Shown here piece after piece: positions 8,006 to 16,981 of a DNA stretch of 64,000 nucleotides. Below the pieces are notes generated by a model, which was not told the DNA's origin, made no database searches, and saw nothing but the letters and a program-made list of their open reading frames with translations. The stretch's first letter is position 1. The number at the start of each line of letters is the position of its first letter. A program made the position numbers and the translations under genes. This stretch comes from Sphingomonas sp. CFBP 8760 (lineage in GTDB: Bacteria > Pseudomonadota > Alphaproteobacteria > Sphingomonadales > Sphingomonadaceae): positions 43,250-107,249 of the forward strand of contig NZ_JACYUG010000013.1 of assembly GCF_014841615.1 (NCBI RefSeq), written 5' to 3'.

Positions 8006-9253
8006 TCAGCCATGGCGTAATATCAGTGCCGGATCGAGCGCGGCGGCGTGGCGGGCGGGGAACAGGCTGGCGGCGGCGACGCCGGCCATGACCGCGGCGG
8101 CGATCCCGGCGAGTTCCGGGGGCGACAGCACCAGCGGCAGATCGCGGAAGATGGCGAGTTCGGGCGAGGGGCCGGCCCAGCGGCCGATCGCGTCCGCCAC
8201 CGGGTCCTTCGCCGCCTTCAGCCCCAGCCCCAGTGCGATGCCGGCCACCTCGCCGGTCAGCCCGATCGCGACGCCGACCGCGACGAACACCCGTGCGACC
8301 GAGCCGGCCGACGCGCCCATCGTGCGCAGGATCGCGATCTCGCGCGCCTTGAACCGGACGAGCATCCCCATCGTCGACAGGATGTTGGCCAGCGCGATGA
8401 CGGTGACCATCGCGATGATCGCCGCCATCGCGACATGTTCCTGCGCCATCGTCTGGACCAATGCGGCGTTGAGGTCGCGCCAGTGCCGGACGACGACCGG
8501 TCCGGTCAGGTGCGTGCGCAGGGCGGGGGCGATCGCGGTGGAGGTCGCGTCGTCGACGGCGGTGATGTCGATCCCCGACGCGACGTCGCCGCGCGCGAAC
8601 AGCCGCTGCACATCCGCCAGCGGCGCGATGACGCGGCGGTCGTCATAGGTGGCGGCGCCGGTGCGATAGATGCCGGCGATGGTGAGGGGGGTGCTGGTGA
8701 CGGCCAGCCGACCCGCCCGGTCGATCCGGGCGGTGGTGACGGCGACGGGGTCGCCCGTGCCGATGCCGAGCCGGTCGGCGATCCCGAGGCCGACCGCGAT
8801 CTCTCCCGTCCGCGCCGGCAGGCCACCGGTGACGAAGGCATCGCCGCCCCGGAACGCGGGCAGGCGGCGCATGTCGGCGACCCGCAGCCCCTGGAACTCG
8901 ACGGGGGCGACACGGCCGGCGGCGGTGACGAGGCCGGATTGTTTCAGGGTCGGGACGGCGCGGGCGACACCGCGCACGCCGGCCGCCTGCCGGGTCAGCC
9001 GGCGCCAGTCGGGCAGGTCGTGGCCGACCCGCGTGACCGCCAGATGCCCGTCGACCGAGGCGATCTGCCCCGCCAGCCGCGCCTCCGCGCCGTTCATCAC
9101 GCTGACGACGAGGATCAGCGAGGCGACGCCGATCATGACCCCCGCGCACCCGATCGCGGCGACGAGCAGCATCAGCCGCCCGCCCGCACCGGGAAACAGG
9201 TAGCGGCGGACGAGCAGCCGCTCATGCGCGGACAGGATCGGGCGGAGGGTCAT
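8006..9253 (-). CDS. LolC/LolE-type ABC transporter permease (FtsX-like), without its ATPase
   Basis: A 415-residue permease with the MacB/LolC layout: one N-terminal helix (LMLLVAAIGCAGVMIGVASLILVVSVMNG), a periplasmic MacB-PCD-like domain (about 50-250), then three helices in an FtsX domain (AAIIAMVTVIALANILSTMGMLV; the RFKAREIAILRTMGAS coupling motif; two more helices). LolC/E with LolD extract lipoproteins from the inner membrane for LolA. ATG 9253 was chosen because the family starts just before the RRYLF motif; an in-frame extension to 9340 looks non-coding. No LolD-type ATPase gene is next to it, so it is either an orphan paralogue relying on a distant ATPase or part of a split system. 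Mobile-element signs are absent. Confidence 0.85.
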   Translation of the reverse strand: MTLRPILSAHERLLVRRYLFPGAGGRLMLLVAAIGCAGVMIGVASLILVVSVMNGAEARLAGQIASVDGHLAVTRVGHDLPDWRRLTRQAAGVRGVARAVPTLKQSGLVTAAGRVAPVEFQGLRVADMRRLPAFRGGDAFVTGGLPARTGEIAVGLGIADRLGIGTGDPVAVTTARIDRAGRLAVTSTPLTIAGIYRTGAATYDDRRVIAPLADVQRLFARGDVASGIDITAVDDATSTAIAPALRTHLTGPVVVRHWRDLNAALVQTMAQEHVAMAAIIAMVTVIALANILSTMGMLVRFKAREIAILRTMGASAGSVARVFVAVGVAIGLTGEVAGIALGLGLKAAKDPVADAIGRWAGPSPELAIFRDLPLVLSPPELAGIAAAVMAGVAAASLFPARHAAALDPALILRHG

Positions 9254-9782
9254 GGCGCGGCATGGTGGCACGATCGATGCGGCCGGGCCAGCCGATCGTC
9301 GGAATGGCCATGGCACCGGTATCGGCCGGAATGCCGGCACGCCGGGCCTGTTCCGGGAGGGGGCATGTCGGGGAAGCGATCCGTTTTACGGACCTGCCGC
9401 ATGATGCATGTCGGCAAGAGGGACGTCCGTGAGCGTCAGACGCGCCGGGTTACGGGCGGCCCGGTGGCCTGGGAAACGGATTCGGGAAGATTTCGACCAT
9501 GCCGGCGAAGACCGGGAAGCACGGGGAGCTCTATCGCTGCGCCATCCGTGTCGGAAGGGTGACGGCGTTTTCCCGTGAGTGGAACCGTGACGGGGCCGAC
9601 GACGGGCGCCTGCAAATGGGACGGATATGAAAAGAGGTTGCCGGTCGTCTCCCGACGAACCGACAACCCCCCAACATGGTCAGCGGCCGGAGTGCTCCAG
9701 CCCGGGAAACCATGCGATCATCCGATTCCTTGTCGACCACGTCGTTGATTGGGAGAAGATACTCCCCGACGGGCCGGGCGGA

Positions 9783-9839
9783 TCAGATGCGCGTCCCCCG
9801 AACGAACCGAACCGAACTCACTGCTGAACCATGAGACAT
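9783..9839 (-). CDS. possible 18-residue leader-type peptide with an extreme Shine-Dalgarno
   Basis: ATG at 9839 follows a 15-nt ribosome-binding site that is fully complementary to the 3' tail of 16S rRNA, at the standard 7-nt spacing from GGAGG to ATG. The peptide would be MSHGSAVSSVRFVRGTRI. A TATACA hexamer lies about 8 bases upstream of the ribosome-binding site on the same strand, which could be a -10 element. No larger gene follows for about 500 bp on this strand. Real translation is unproven; the site could also act on ribosomes or rRNA directly. Confidence 0.3.
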   Translation of the reverse strand: MSHGSAVSSVRFVRGTRI

Positions 9840-9840
9840 C

Positions 9841-9855
9841 GGATCACCTCCTTTC
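9841..9855 (-). promoter_or_regulatory. perfect 15-nt complement of the 16S rRNA 3' end
   Basis: The minus strand reads GAAAGGAGGTGATCC; the plus strand GGATCACCTCCTTTC is identical to the universal 3' tail of bacterial 16S rRNA. No other 16S sequence surrounds it, so it is not an rRNA fragment of any length. Most ribosome-binding sites in this window match only 4-6 bases. Confidence 0.6.
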
Positions 9856-9947
9856 GCTTGTGTATAGCCAATGCGACGATCACTCGCCGCACCCGGAATG
9901 TGGGCGATGGGCGCAGGACATGCAAGACCGGAATCGACCGGATGCGG

Positions 9948-10502
9948 TCAACCGCGACAGTCGTCGATCAGCCGTCCGATCTCCGCCCAGGCGGGAAGGG
10001 TCAGGGGGGGCTGGCCGGATCGTTCCACGCCGAAGCGACCGCGGCTGAACGCCATCGCATCGAACAGCGGATCGGTGGCGGGCAACGTCGCGACGATCAT
10101 CGGCGGCGTCGCCGCTGCGGGGGCGGGCAGCAGGCGGGTCGGCAGGATACGGGTGCTGCTGGTGGTGCGGATCGTCAGCACGCCGGCGGGCGGGGATGGC
10201 ATGGCGGCGGGGCCGGGCACGGCGACCGAGATCGTGCGCGTCGGCCGGTCGCAGTTCAGCGCGAACAGCACGGTCCCGTCGGCGCCCTGATACCGCGCCG
10301 CCGGGCGGGTCGCGTCGACGATATGCCGCCAGTCGCCGGCGGCATAGGGCCGGTCGCGCCAGTCCGGTGCCGGGGCGGGCGGTGGCGGTGGCGATATCGT
10401 CACGGGCGGGGGGACGGGGGCGGTGGGCGCCTGACGGGGCGGCGCGACGCAGGCCGCGACGGCGGTGACGGACAGGAGCGGGAACAGGGCACGGAAACGC
10501 AT
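9948..10502 (-). CDS. proline-rich lipoprotein, uncharacterised
   Basis: A 184-residue predicted lipoprotein: signal peptide with lipobox VAAC (Cys at residue 18), then a proline/alanine linker (about 20-45) and a compact domain (about 46-184) with two cysteines, one in LNCDRPTR and one in the C-terminal DDCRG. The end motif (RFGVE...LTLPAWAEIGRLIDDCR) looks conserved from memory in sphingomonad hypothetical proteins. ATG start at 10502. No operon partner: the next gene diverges from it. Function unknown. Confidence 0.7.
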   Translation of the reverse strand: MRFRALFPLLSVTAVAACVAPPRQAPTAPVPPPVTISPPPPPAPAPDWRDRPYAAGDWRHIVDATRPAARYQGADGTVLFALNCDRPTRTISVAVPGPAAMPSPPAGVLTIRTTSSTRILPTRLLPAPAAATPPMIVATLPATDPLFDAMAFSRGRFGVERSGQPPLTLPAWAEIGRLIDDCRG

Positions 10503-10647
10503 CCGGCCCGCCTAGGCGGTCGGGCCGGCGCGCTCAACCCGCGTGCCGTGCCGGCTCGACGGGCCGGGGCCGGAAGCGGGCGATGCGCGCGGCATGGAAC
10601 CGGCGCACCATGCCACCGGTTCGGCCGGAAACGATAAGGAACCCAAG

Positions 10648-11019
10648 ATGTCCACCGACACGATACCGACGCAGATCCTGATCCAGTCCAACGTCGCGCA
10701 CAGCCTGAAGATCGAAAGCCGCGATGGCGATTCGGTGGGTTCGGTCTATTCGTTCATGGTCCACAAGGGCACCGGCAAGGTGACGCACGCGGTGCTGAGC
10801 CTGGGCGGATTCCTGGGCATGGGGCGCAGCTTCTATCCGCTGCCGTTCGCGCTGCTCGATTTCGATCCGGTGCGCGACCTGTATGTCGTGACGATCGACC
10901 GCCGCCTGCTGGAAGGCGGGCCGAGCTGGGCGAACAACGCCCCCGTATTCGACCAGGCCTATGCCGACCGCGTCGCCAGTTACTACAGCACTGGCAGCGA
11001 GAACCTGTCGGTCGCCTGA
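10648..11019 (+). CDS. PRC-barrel domain protein
   Basis: A 123-residue cytosolic protein. The core (about residues 18-90) matches the PRC-barrel fold: SLKIESRDGDSVGSVYSFMV at the start, then a buried VTHAVLSLGGFLGMG strand pair and FYPLPFALLDFD. PRC barrels occur in RimM and the photosynthetic H subunit, and in stand-alone proteins linked to stress or membrane adaptation. Start ATG 10648 is backed by an AAGGA box 7 bases before it; the frame is open further upstream but without a ribosome-binding site. Co-directional with the DUF3597 gene 48 bp downstream, so the two may be co-transcribed. Confidence 0.85.
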   Translation: MSTDTIPTQILIQSNVAHSLKIESRDGDSVGSVYSFMVHKGTGKVTHAVLSLGGFLGMGRSFYPLPFALLDFDPVRDLYVVTIDRRLLEGGPSWANNAPVFDQAYADRVASYYSTGSENLSVA

Positions 11020-11067
11020 TCCCGGCGCCTTACCCCCGTTTCACGTCATCGCACCCAAGGAACAGCC

Positions 11068-11523
11068 ATGAGCATTTTCGGCAAGATCAAGTCCGCCATC
11101 TTCGGCGAGCATGGCCCGCTGGGCGGTCAGTTCAGCGGCAAGAAGGATGCGGCCCCCGCGCCGGCCCCCGCCGCGCCGACCGCCGCGCCGACTACCGCCC
11201 CGCAGACCACCGCCGCCGAACCCCTGCAGCCGACGCCGCAGGCCGCGCCCGCCGCGCAGCCGCCGGTGGATGTCGAGGCGGTGCTGACCGGCATCGCGCA
11301 GCGCAAGGGCGGCCCCGCGCTGAACTGGCGCACCTCGATCGTCGACCTGATGAAGCTGCTGGACCTCGACTCCTCGTTGGACAACCGCAAGGAACTGGCG
11401 ACCGAACTGGGTTATTCCGGCGCCAAGGACGGGTCGGCCGAGATGAACATCTGGCTGCACAAGGCGGTGATGCGCGAACTGGAGAACAACGGCGGCACCG
11501 TGCCGGCCGGACTGAAGGACTGA
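11068..11523 (+). CDS. DUF3597 family protein
   Basis: A 151-residue protein with the DUF3597 pattern: an N-terminal MSIFGKIKSAIFG helix, an Ala/Pro/Thr linker of about 45 residues, and a C-terminal LysM-like/helical core (DVEAVLTGIAQRKG, WRTSIVDLMKLLDLDSSL, RKELATELGY, NIWLHKAVMRELENNGG). The core resembles a small peptidoglycan-binding-like helical fold and is often found alone. No signal peptide. A clean AAGGAACAGCC leader precedes ATG 11068. Function not established for the family. Confidence 0.85.
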   Translation: MSIFGKIKSAIFGEHGPLGGQFSGKKDAAPAPAPAAPTAAPTTAPQTTAAEPLQPTPQAAPAAQPPVDVEAVLTGIAQRKGGPALNWRTSIVDLMKLLDLDSSLDNRKELATELGYSGAKDGSAEMNIWLHKAVMRELENNGGTVPAGLKD

Positions 11524-11610
11524 CGGATCGCCATCATATCTACCCCTTATGGAGTATGGCCCAAGTCGGACCGATAGTCGAAGTGGCCCTCAGGTAATGG
11601 CGGGGGGACC

Positions 11611-13107
11611 ATGCGCAGGTTATTGGTGCCGGCTTCGGGTTTGTTGTTGGCGCTCTGCGCATGCGGGGGCAGTGATGGCGGCGGCACCGGTGTGCAGATC
11701 ACGCCGTCATTGGTGCCGGTAACGATTTCGGCCCAGCCTGCCGCCACGTCGGTCAACGCGGATCAACCCGTTGTCCTGTCCGTGACGGCGGCAGGAACGG
11801 GTCCCTTGAGTTATCAGTGGCGAAAGGGTGGCGTGGCTGTCGCCGGGGCGGTTGGAGCGACCTTCACCATATCGCGGGCGACGCCAGCGGACGCTGGCAG
11901 CTACGATGTCGTCGTCTCAAATGCCGGGGGAAGCATCAACAGCGCCGCCGCTGCGGTCACGGTAACGACGATACCCGTCGGTATCACGCGCCAGCCAACG
12001 GATCGAACCGCCGCCGCCGGCTTTCCCATCAGCTTTGCCATTCAGGCGTCGGGGACCGGCCTGACATATCAGTGGAAGCGTGATGGCACCGCCATCCCTA
12101 GCGCTACGTCCGGCACGCTGACCCTTCCAACGGCCAGTATCGCCGACGATCAAGCGCGGTTTACCGTCGAGGTGAGCAATGCCACCGGAACGCTGGCAAG
12201 CCGAACGGCCATCCTGTCCGTACTGACGCTGAACCCGACCCCAGTGAATTACGTATCCTTTGATAATCGGACAATACCGCTTTATGCTTGGGAGGGAAAA
12301 CGGGTCGCATTGTTAACGACGGCAAACACATTGTCCTACCCGGCGGTCGCGGCGTTACTTGGGGCCCTTGACTCGGCATATATTTATTATGAATTGGCGA
12401 CCGGGTTCACACCCGGATCGGGCAAGTCGTTCAATAATAAATTATCAATAGCCCAGGTGGCCACGACCTGCGGCGCAGGTTGTGGCTTTATCGGCGCGCG
12501 TGGCATCGAACTGTCAACCGCAACATTCGATACGCTCTATACCGGGGTGCTGGTACGTGACGAATATGACCAAGCAGTTTTCTACGAATTCGGTCGCAAT
12601 TTTTGGAATTTGACTTCTCGATTGACCTATCGAGCCCCCGACTCGGACGTAGTGACAACCGGATTTGCGGTATTCATGCGGTTCATGGCCATGAACAATG
12701 TCGGCGTAGCGGGTGGTCCATTCGGTAGCTGGACCTTTGCAGATTTTCGCATGCGCGTCGAACAGATGGTCGATCTATACCATGACGATACTACGCAGAC
12801 GTTCGACAACACCCTTAAGATCGGGCGTGCGCAGGCAAACAATCCGTCGCAACTCGGCGCCACCGACCTGTTCGCGTCAATCTGTCTCCGCCTTGCTCGC
12901 GATAATGGCGGCGAGGTGTTCGTCCGACGACTCTGGACGGAGGCGGCACGGCGACGGATGGCGCAGACTACGCAAGACGCGGTCGATAATTTTGTCGTAG
13001 CCGCATCGATCGCTGCAAACCGCAATCTGGCGCCAGTGTTCATAACGCGATGGCGGTGGCCCGTATCAGCGGCGGCGCAGGCGGAGGTGGCTCGCCTGCC
13101 CGCCTGA
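11611..13107 (+). CDS. Ig-domain lipoprotein with a degenerate metallopeptidase-like region
   Basis: A 498-residue surface lipoprotein: lipobox LCAC (Cys at residue 18), two immunoglobulin-like domains (about 38-118 and 123-205, each with the YQWxxxG and YxVxVSNxxG/VEVSNATG marks), and a C-terminal domain of about 290 residues. The C-terminal part contains AVFYEFGRNFW (322-332), which sits like the zinc-binding helix of gluzincin peptidases (HELGHNFW in active members), but both histidines are replaced (Y325, R329) while the Glu is kept. So it may be a binding rather than a cleaving domain (inference). G+C is visibly lower than in the flanking genes. Ends 10 bp before the converging uvrB stop. 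Exact family not recognised. Confidence 0.75.
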   Translation: MRRLLVPASGLLLALCACGGSDGGGTGVQITPSLVPVTISAQPAATSVNADQPVVLSVTAAGTGPLSYQWRKGGVAVAGAVGATFTISRATPADAGSYDVVVSNAGGSINSAAAAVTVTTIPVGITRQPTDRTAAAGFPISFAIQASGTGLTYQWKRDGTAIPSATSGTLTLPTASIADDQARFTVEVSNATGTLASRTAILSVLTLNPTPVNYVSFDNRTIPLYAWEGKRVALLTTANTLSYPAVAALLGALDSAYIYYELATGFTPGSGKSFNNKLSIAQVATTCGAGCGFIGARGIELSTATFDTLYTGVLVRDEYDQAVFYEFGRNFWNLTSRLTYRAPDSDVVTTGFAVFMRFMAMNNVGVAGGPFGSWTFADFRMRVEQMVDLYHDDTTQTFDNTLKIGRAQANNPSQLGATDLFASICLRLARDNGGEVFVRRLWTEAARRRMAQTTQDAVDNFVVAASIAANRNLAPVFITRWRWPVSAAAQAEVARLPA

Positions 13108-13117
13108 CCGGCGGAAG

Positions 13118-15316
13118 CTACCGCCCCCCGCGCCGGCCGCCCATGCGCATCTTGCTTTCCTTGCCGAAGCGGGTCTTGCGGGTGCCGGGTTTGCCTTCGT
13201 TGCTGCGGCCCATGATCGGGGCCTTCTGCTCGTGCGAGGGCAGGCCGAGTTCGTCGTTCTCCAGCTGACGGATTTCGTCGCGCAGGCGGCCGGCGGTCTC
13301 GAATTCGAGGTCGGCGGCGGCGCGGCGCATCTGCTTTTCGAGGTCCTCGATATAGGCGCGCAGATTGTGGCCGACCATGTGGGGCCGATCCTCGTCGATC
13401 GGCACGGTGACCTGATCGCCTTGCGAGACATGGGCGATGATGTCGCCGATGTTGCGGCGGATCGTGGTCGGCGTGATGCCGTGTTCGATATTGTATTCCT
13501 CCTGCTTCTCGCGCCGGCGGGAGGTTTCGTTCATCGCCCGCTCCATCGAGCCGGTGATGCGGTCAGCATAGAGGATGACGCGGCCGTCGACGTTGCGCGC
13601 GGCGCGGCCGATCGTCTGGATCAGCGAGGTTTCCGAACGCAGGAACCCCTCCTTGTCGGCATCGAGGATCGCGACGAGGCCGCATTCGGGGATATCCAGT
13701 CCCTCGCGCAGCAGGTTGATGCCGATCAGCACGTCGTACACGCCCAGCCGCAGGTCGCGGATCAGCTCGATGCGCTCCAGCGTCTCGACGTCGGAGTGCA
13801 TGTAGCGGACCTTGATCCCCGCCTCGTGCATATATTCGGTCAGGTCCTCCGCCATCCGCTTGGTCAGGGTGGTGACGAGAGTGCGGTAGCCCGCCTCCGC
13901 GGTCTTGCGGCATTCGACGATCAGGTCCTGCACCTGCTCCTCGACCGGCTTGATCTCGATCGGCGGATCGATCAGCCCGGTGGGGCGGATGACCTGTTCG
14001 GCGAAGACGCCGCCGGTCTGCTCCATCTCCCACGTCCCCGGCGTCGCGGAGACGCAGACGGTCTGCGGGCGCATCGCGTCCCATTCGTTGAAACGGAGCG
14101 GACGGTTGTCGATCGCCGAGGGCAGGCGGAAGCCATATTCGGCCAGCGTGATCTTGCGACGATGATCGCCGCGCGACATGCCGTTGATCTGGCCGATCGT
14201 CTGGTGGCTTTCGTCGACGAACAGCAGCGCGTTTTCCGGCAGATATTCGAACAGCGTGGGTGGCGGCTCGCCCGGCAGGCGGCCGGTGAGGAAGCGGCTG
14301 TAATTCTCGATGCCGTTGCAGCTGCCCGTGGCCGCGATCATCTCCAGGTCGAAATTGGTGCGCTGTTCGAGGCGCTGATGCTCGATCAGCTTGCCCTCCG
14401 CCTCCAGTTCCTTGAGCCGTTCGGTCAGTTCGTGGCGGATCGCCTCCGCCGCCTGCTTCATCGTCGGCCCCGGCGTGACATAGTGGCTGTTGGCGTAGAT
14501 GCGGACCGAATTGAGCGTGGCGGATTTCTCGCCGGTCAGCGGATCGAATTCGACGATCTGCTCGATCTCGTCACCGAAGAACGAGATGCGCCACGCGCTG
14601 TCCTCATAGTGCGACGGGAAGATTTCGAGATTGTCGCCCCGCACGCGGAAATTGCCGCGCTGGAAGGCGGCGTCGTTGCGCTTGTATTGCAGCGCGACCA
14701 GCTTGCGCACGATCTCGCGCTGGTCGGCGCTCTGCCCCTTTTTCAGGTCGAAGATCATCGCGGAATAGGTTTCGACCGAGCCGATGCCGTAGAGACACGA
14801 GACGGAGGCGACGATGATGACGTCGTCGCGCTCCAGCAGCGACCGGGTGGCGGAGTGGCGCATCCGGTCGATCGATTCGTTGATCGAGGATTCCTTCTCG
14901 ATATAGGTGTCCGAGCGCGGGACGTACGCCTCGGGCTGGTAATAGTCGTAATAGCTGACGAAATATTCGACCGCGTTGTTCGGGAAGAACGACTTGAACT
15001 CGCCGTACAACTGCGCGGCGAGGATCTTGTTGGGCGCGAGGATCAGCGCGGGGCGTTGCAGCGCCTCGATCACCTTGGCCATCGTGAAGGTCTTGCCCGA
15101 GCCGGTGACGCCGAGCAGCACCTGATCCTTCTCGCCGGTCAGCGCGGTGTCGACCAGTTCGCGGATCGCGGTCGGCTGGTCGCCGGAGGGGGTGTATTCG
15201 CTGACGAGTTCGAACGGCTTGCCACCCTCCACCTTCTCGGGGCGGGCGGGGCGGTGGGGGACGAAACTCGCGTCCGTTTCCGGCTCGGCGAGACTGGTGC
15301 GGATCTGGATGGCCAT
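13118..15316 (-). CDS. uvrB: excinuclease ABC subunit UvrB
   Basis: A 732-residue UvrB, the damage-verifying helicase of nucleotide excision repair; it forms UvrA2B2 and then the UvrBC incision complex. Visible marks: Walker [11 protein letters not shown] near residues 67-76, the beta-hairpin [16 protein letters not shown]-type LLFVDESH, helicase motif [11 protein letters not shown] and a C-terminal UVR domain ([24 protein letters not shown], by position about 655-680) for UvrC binding. The tail is basic and Gly-rich (RMGGRRGGR). ATG 15316 fits the family start MAIQIRT; a short upstream in-frame extension is rejected. No SOS box was recognised upstream. Confidence 0.97.
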   Translation of the reverse strand: MAIQIRTSLAEPETDASFVPHRPARPEKVEGGKPFELVSEYTPSGDQPTAIRELVDTALTGEKDQVLLGVTGSGKTFTMAKVIEALQRPALILAPNKILAAQLYGEFKSFFPNNAVEYFVSYYDYYQPEAYVPRSDTYIEKESSINESIDRMRHSATRSLLERDDVIIVASVSCLYGIGSVETYSAMIFDLKKGQSADQREIVRKLVALQYKRNDAAFQRGNFRVRGDNLEIFPSHYEDSAWRISFFGDEIEQIVEFDPLTGEKSATLNSVRIYANSHYVTPGPTMKQAAEAIRHELTERLKELEAEGKLIEHQRLEQRTNFDLEMIAATGSCNGIENYSRFLTGRLPGEPPPTLFEYLPENALLFVDESHQTIGQINGMSRGDHRRKITLAEYGFRLPSAIDNRPLRFNEWDAMRPQTVCVSATPGTWEMEQTGGVFAEQVIRPTGLIDPPIEIKPVEEQVQDLIVECRKTAEAGYRTLVTTLTKRMAEDLTEYMHEAGIKVRYMHSDVETLERIELIRDLRLGVYDVLIGINLLREGLDIPECGLVAILDADKEGFLRSETSLIQTIGRAARNVDGRVILYADRITGSMERAMNETSRRREKQEEYNIEHGITPTTIRRNIGDIIAHVSQGDQVTVPIDEDRPHMVGHNLRAYIEDLEKQMRRAAADLEFETAGRLRDEIRQLENDELGLPSHEQKAPIMGRSNEGKPGTRKTRFGKESKMRMGGRRGGR

Positions 15317-15467
15317 GGCGCGGGATATGGGGAACGGGAGCGGAACAGGCAACGTGGGGGGCGGCCGGATTACGCATGGCGAGGCCGGCGGACGGTGTTT
15401 CCCACATTGTGTTTTATGGCCGGTTCGTGCCTTATCGATCTCTGCCTTCCGTTACGAAAGCGCCGAC

Positions 15468-16034
15468 ATGATCGATGCAGTGCCGCCATCGTCGCAACAG
15501 ATCGTGCAGAAGATGGTCGAATGCGGGGTCGATCGTGCCGGGATCGTCGTGACGGTGGATAATGAAGAAGTCGGCATCATCATCAAGGTCCGGCGCGAGG
15601 CCCGCGTCCCGGCGGACCGTATAGCCTGCATCCATCAGGCCACGAAGACGGCGGCGGTGTTCTTTGATGATCCGGCGGTGCGGGACGCCTATCGCCGCTA
15701 TGCCCTCGACCGTTCCCGACCAGCGCTGCGGGCCAGCGCCGAACCGCAACTCGCCAAGCTGGGGTTGATCGAGGGTTTCCCCCGGCGCTCGGCCTATGCC
15801 GACGGCAAGGCTTATGTCCGCGCACTCGAACGTCATGGCGGATTTCCGGCGGGAAGCATATTGGACTTGGCTGGTGAGGGGGTGCTCGTCAACAATTTCA
15901 AAAAGTTTACGTCGCCGGCCGACTTCGAGCAAATGACCACCATGATAGCGGTGCTGATGTACGCCACGGGAATCGGCGATTTCGACGGGATGAACCTCGG
16001 CGGCAATGCGCCGGCCGCCTCCTCTGGCCAGTAG
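15468..16034 (+). CDS. uncharacterised cytosolic protein
   Basis: A 188-residue protein with no signal peptide or membrane helix. The first part is alpha/beta (IVQKMVECGVDRAGIVVTVDNEEVGIIIKV, about residues 11-40), the rest mostly helical. ATG 15468 is preferred; the frame continues upstream through sequence that overlaps the uvrB leader and looks non-coding. It is transcribed divergently from uvrB and 108 bp upstream of the ferredoxin-NADP reductase gene. I do not recognise a family; no function is proposed. Confidence 0.6.
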   Translation: MIDAVPPSSQQIVQKMVECGVDRAGIVVTVDNEEVGIIIKVRREARVPADRIACIHQATKTAAVFFDDPAVRDAYRRYALDRSRPALRASAEPQLAKLGLIEGFPRRSAYADGKAYVRALERHGGFPAGSILDLAGEGVLVNNFKKFTSPADFEQMTTMIAVLMYATGIGDFDGMNLGGNAPAASSGQ

Positions 16035-16142
16035 CCGAAGACCGCGACAAGCTGGGCATGGCGGCGCAACAGGGGGACTATGGTTGACCCCCCGGCGCCC
16101 CACACTTATTGCGGCCCATTCGCAAGAAAGCTGTCGGAACCC

Positions 16143-16961
16143 ATGACTGTCGCCACCGAAACCCGCGCGCCTGCGCTGATCCCCGAGAACTCCGCCTTCC
16201 TGAGCGCCAAGGTGCTGTGGGTGCGGCACTGGAACGAGCATCTGTTCTCGTTCGCGATCGAACGCCCGGCCAGCTTCCGCTTCCGGTCGGGCGAGTTCGT
16301 GATGATCGGGCTGCCCGGCGAGAAAAAGCCGCTGATGCGCGCCTATTCGATCGCCAGCCCGCATTATGCGGAGGAGCTGGAGTTCCTATCGATCAAGGTC
16401 GCGGACGGGCCGCTGACGTCGCGCCTGCAACTGATCGAGCCGGGCGACGAGCTGTATCTGGGCAAGAAACCGACGGGCACGCTGGTGCTCGACGCGCTGT
16501 TGCCGGGCAAGCGGCTGGTGATGCTGTCGACCGGCACCGGGCTGGCGCCGTTCCTGTCGCTGATGCGCGACCCCGACGTGTATTCGGTGTTCGACAAGGT
16601 GGTGGTGGCGCATTCGGTGCGGCGGGTGAGCGACCTGGCCTATCACGCGGAGATGGACGGCCGGCTGGCGGAGGACCCGCTGGTGGCGGACGAGGCGGCG
16701 ACGCAGTTCCATTACGTGCCGACCGTCACGCGCGAGGCGTTCCACACCGCCGACCGGCTGGGTACGCTGATCGAGGACGGGCGGCTGTTCGCCGGGATCG
16801 ATGGCGGCACCACGCTGGACCCCGAGACGGACCGAGTGATGCTGTGCGGATCGACCGAGATGATCCGCGACTTCGCCAAGTCACTGGAGGAGAAGGGATT
16901 CGTCGAGGGATCGAACGCCAATCCGGGCAGCTTCGTGATCGAGCGGGCGTTCGTGGGGTGA
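16143..16961 (+). CDS. fpr: ferredoxin--NADP+ reductase
   Basis: A 272-residue flavoenzyme moving electrons between NADP(H) and ferredoxin or flavodoxin; in proteobacteria it serves Fe-S cluster repair and oxidative-stress defence. It has the FAD-binding RAYSIASP motif (R-x-Y-S), a second FAD segment around GPLTSRL, the NADP-binding STGTGLAPFLSLMRDP loop, a LCGSTEMIRD motif and the subclass I bacterial C-terminus ending in ERAFVG. Length is usual for bacterial FPR. ATG 16143 chosen; an open extension to 16080 lacks family sequence. Stands alone; the neighbour at 16982 is convergent. Confidence 0.95.
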   Translation: MTVATETRAPALIPENSAFLSAKVLWVRHWNEHLFSFAIERPASFRFRSGEFVMIGLPGEKKPLMRAYSIASPHYAEELEFLSIKVADGPLTSRLQLIEPGDELYLGKKPTGTLVLDALLPGKRLVMLSTGTGLAPFLSLMRDPDVYSVFDKVVVAHSVRRVSDLAYHAEMDGRLAEDPLVADEAATQFHYVPTVTREAFHTADRLGTLIEDGRLFAGIDGGTTLDPETDRVMLCGSTEMIRDFAKSLEEKGFVEGSNANPGSFVIERAFVG

Positions 16962-16981
16962 TGGGATAGACCGGGAGCCCG

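Larger units (their letters stand above)
9254..9947. other. 694-bp spacer, mostly non-coding
   Basis: I found no ordinary gene here. It holds the unusual strong ribosome-binding site with an 18-codon ORF (9783-9855), a stem GGGAG/CTCCC at 9751-9766, and short CGAAC repeats near 9800-9816. Other open frames have biased composition and no start signals. Confidence 0.45.

Noticed and set aside
9436..9666. 76-codon minus-strand frame in the 9.3-9.9 kb spacer
   Set aside because: No ribosome-binding site, low-complexity composition, and an equally long competing frame on the same strand.
9841..9855. Fragment of a 16S rRNA gene
   Set aside because: Only the terminal 15 nt match; upstream sequence bears no resemblance to the 16S 3' domain.
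13232..15562. 776-codon open frame antisense to uvrB
   Set aside because: Mirror of the uvrB codon structure; no domain pattern or ribosome-binding site.
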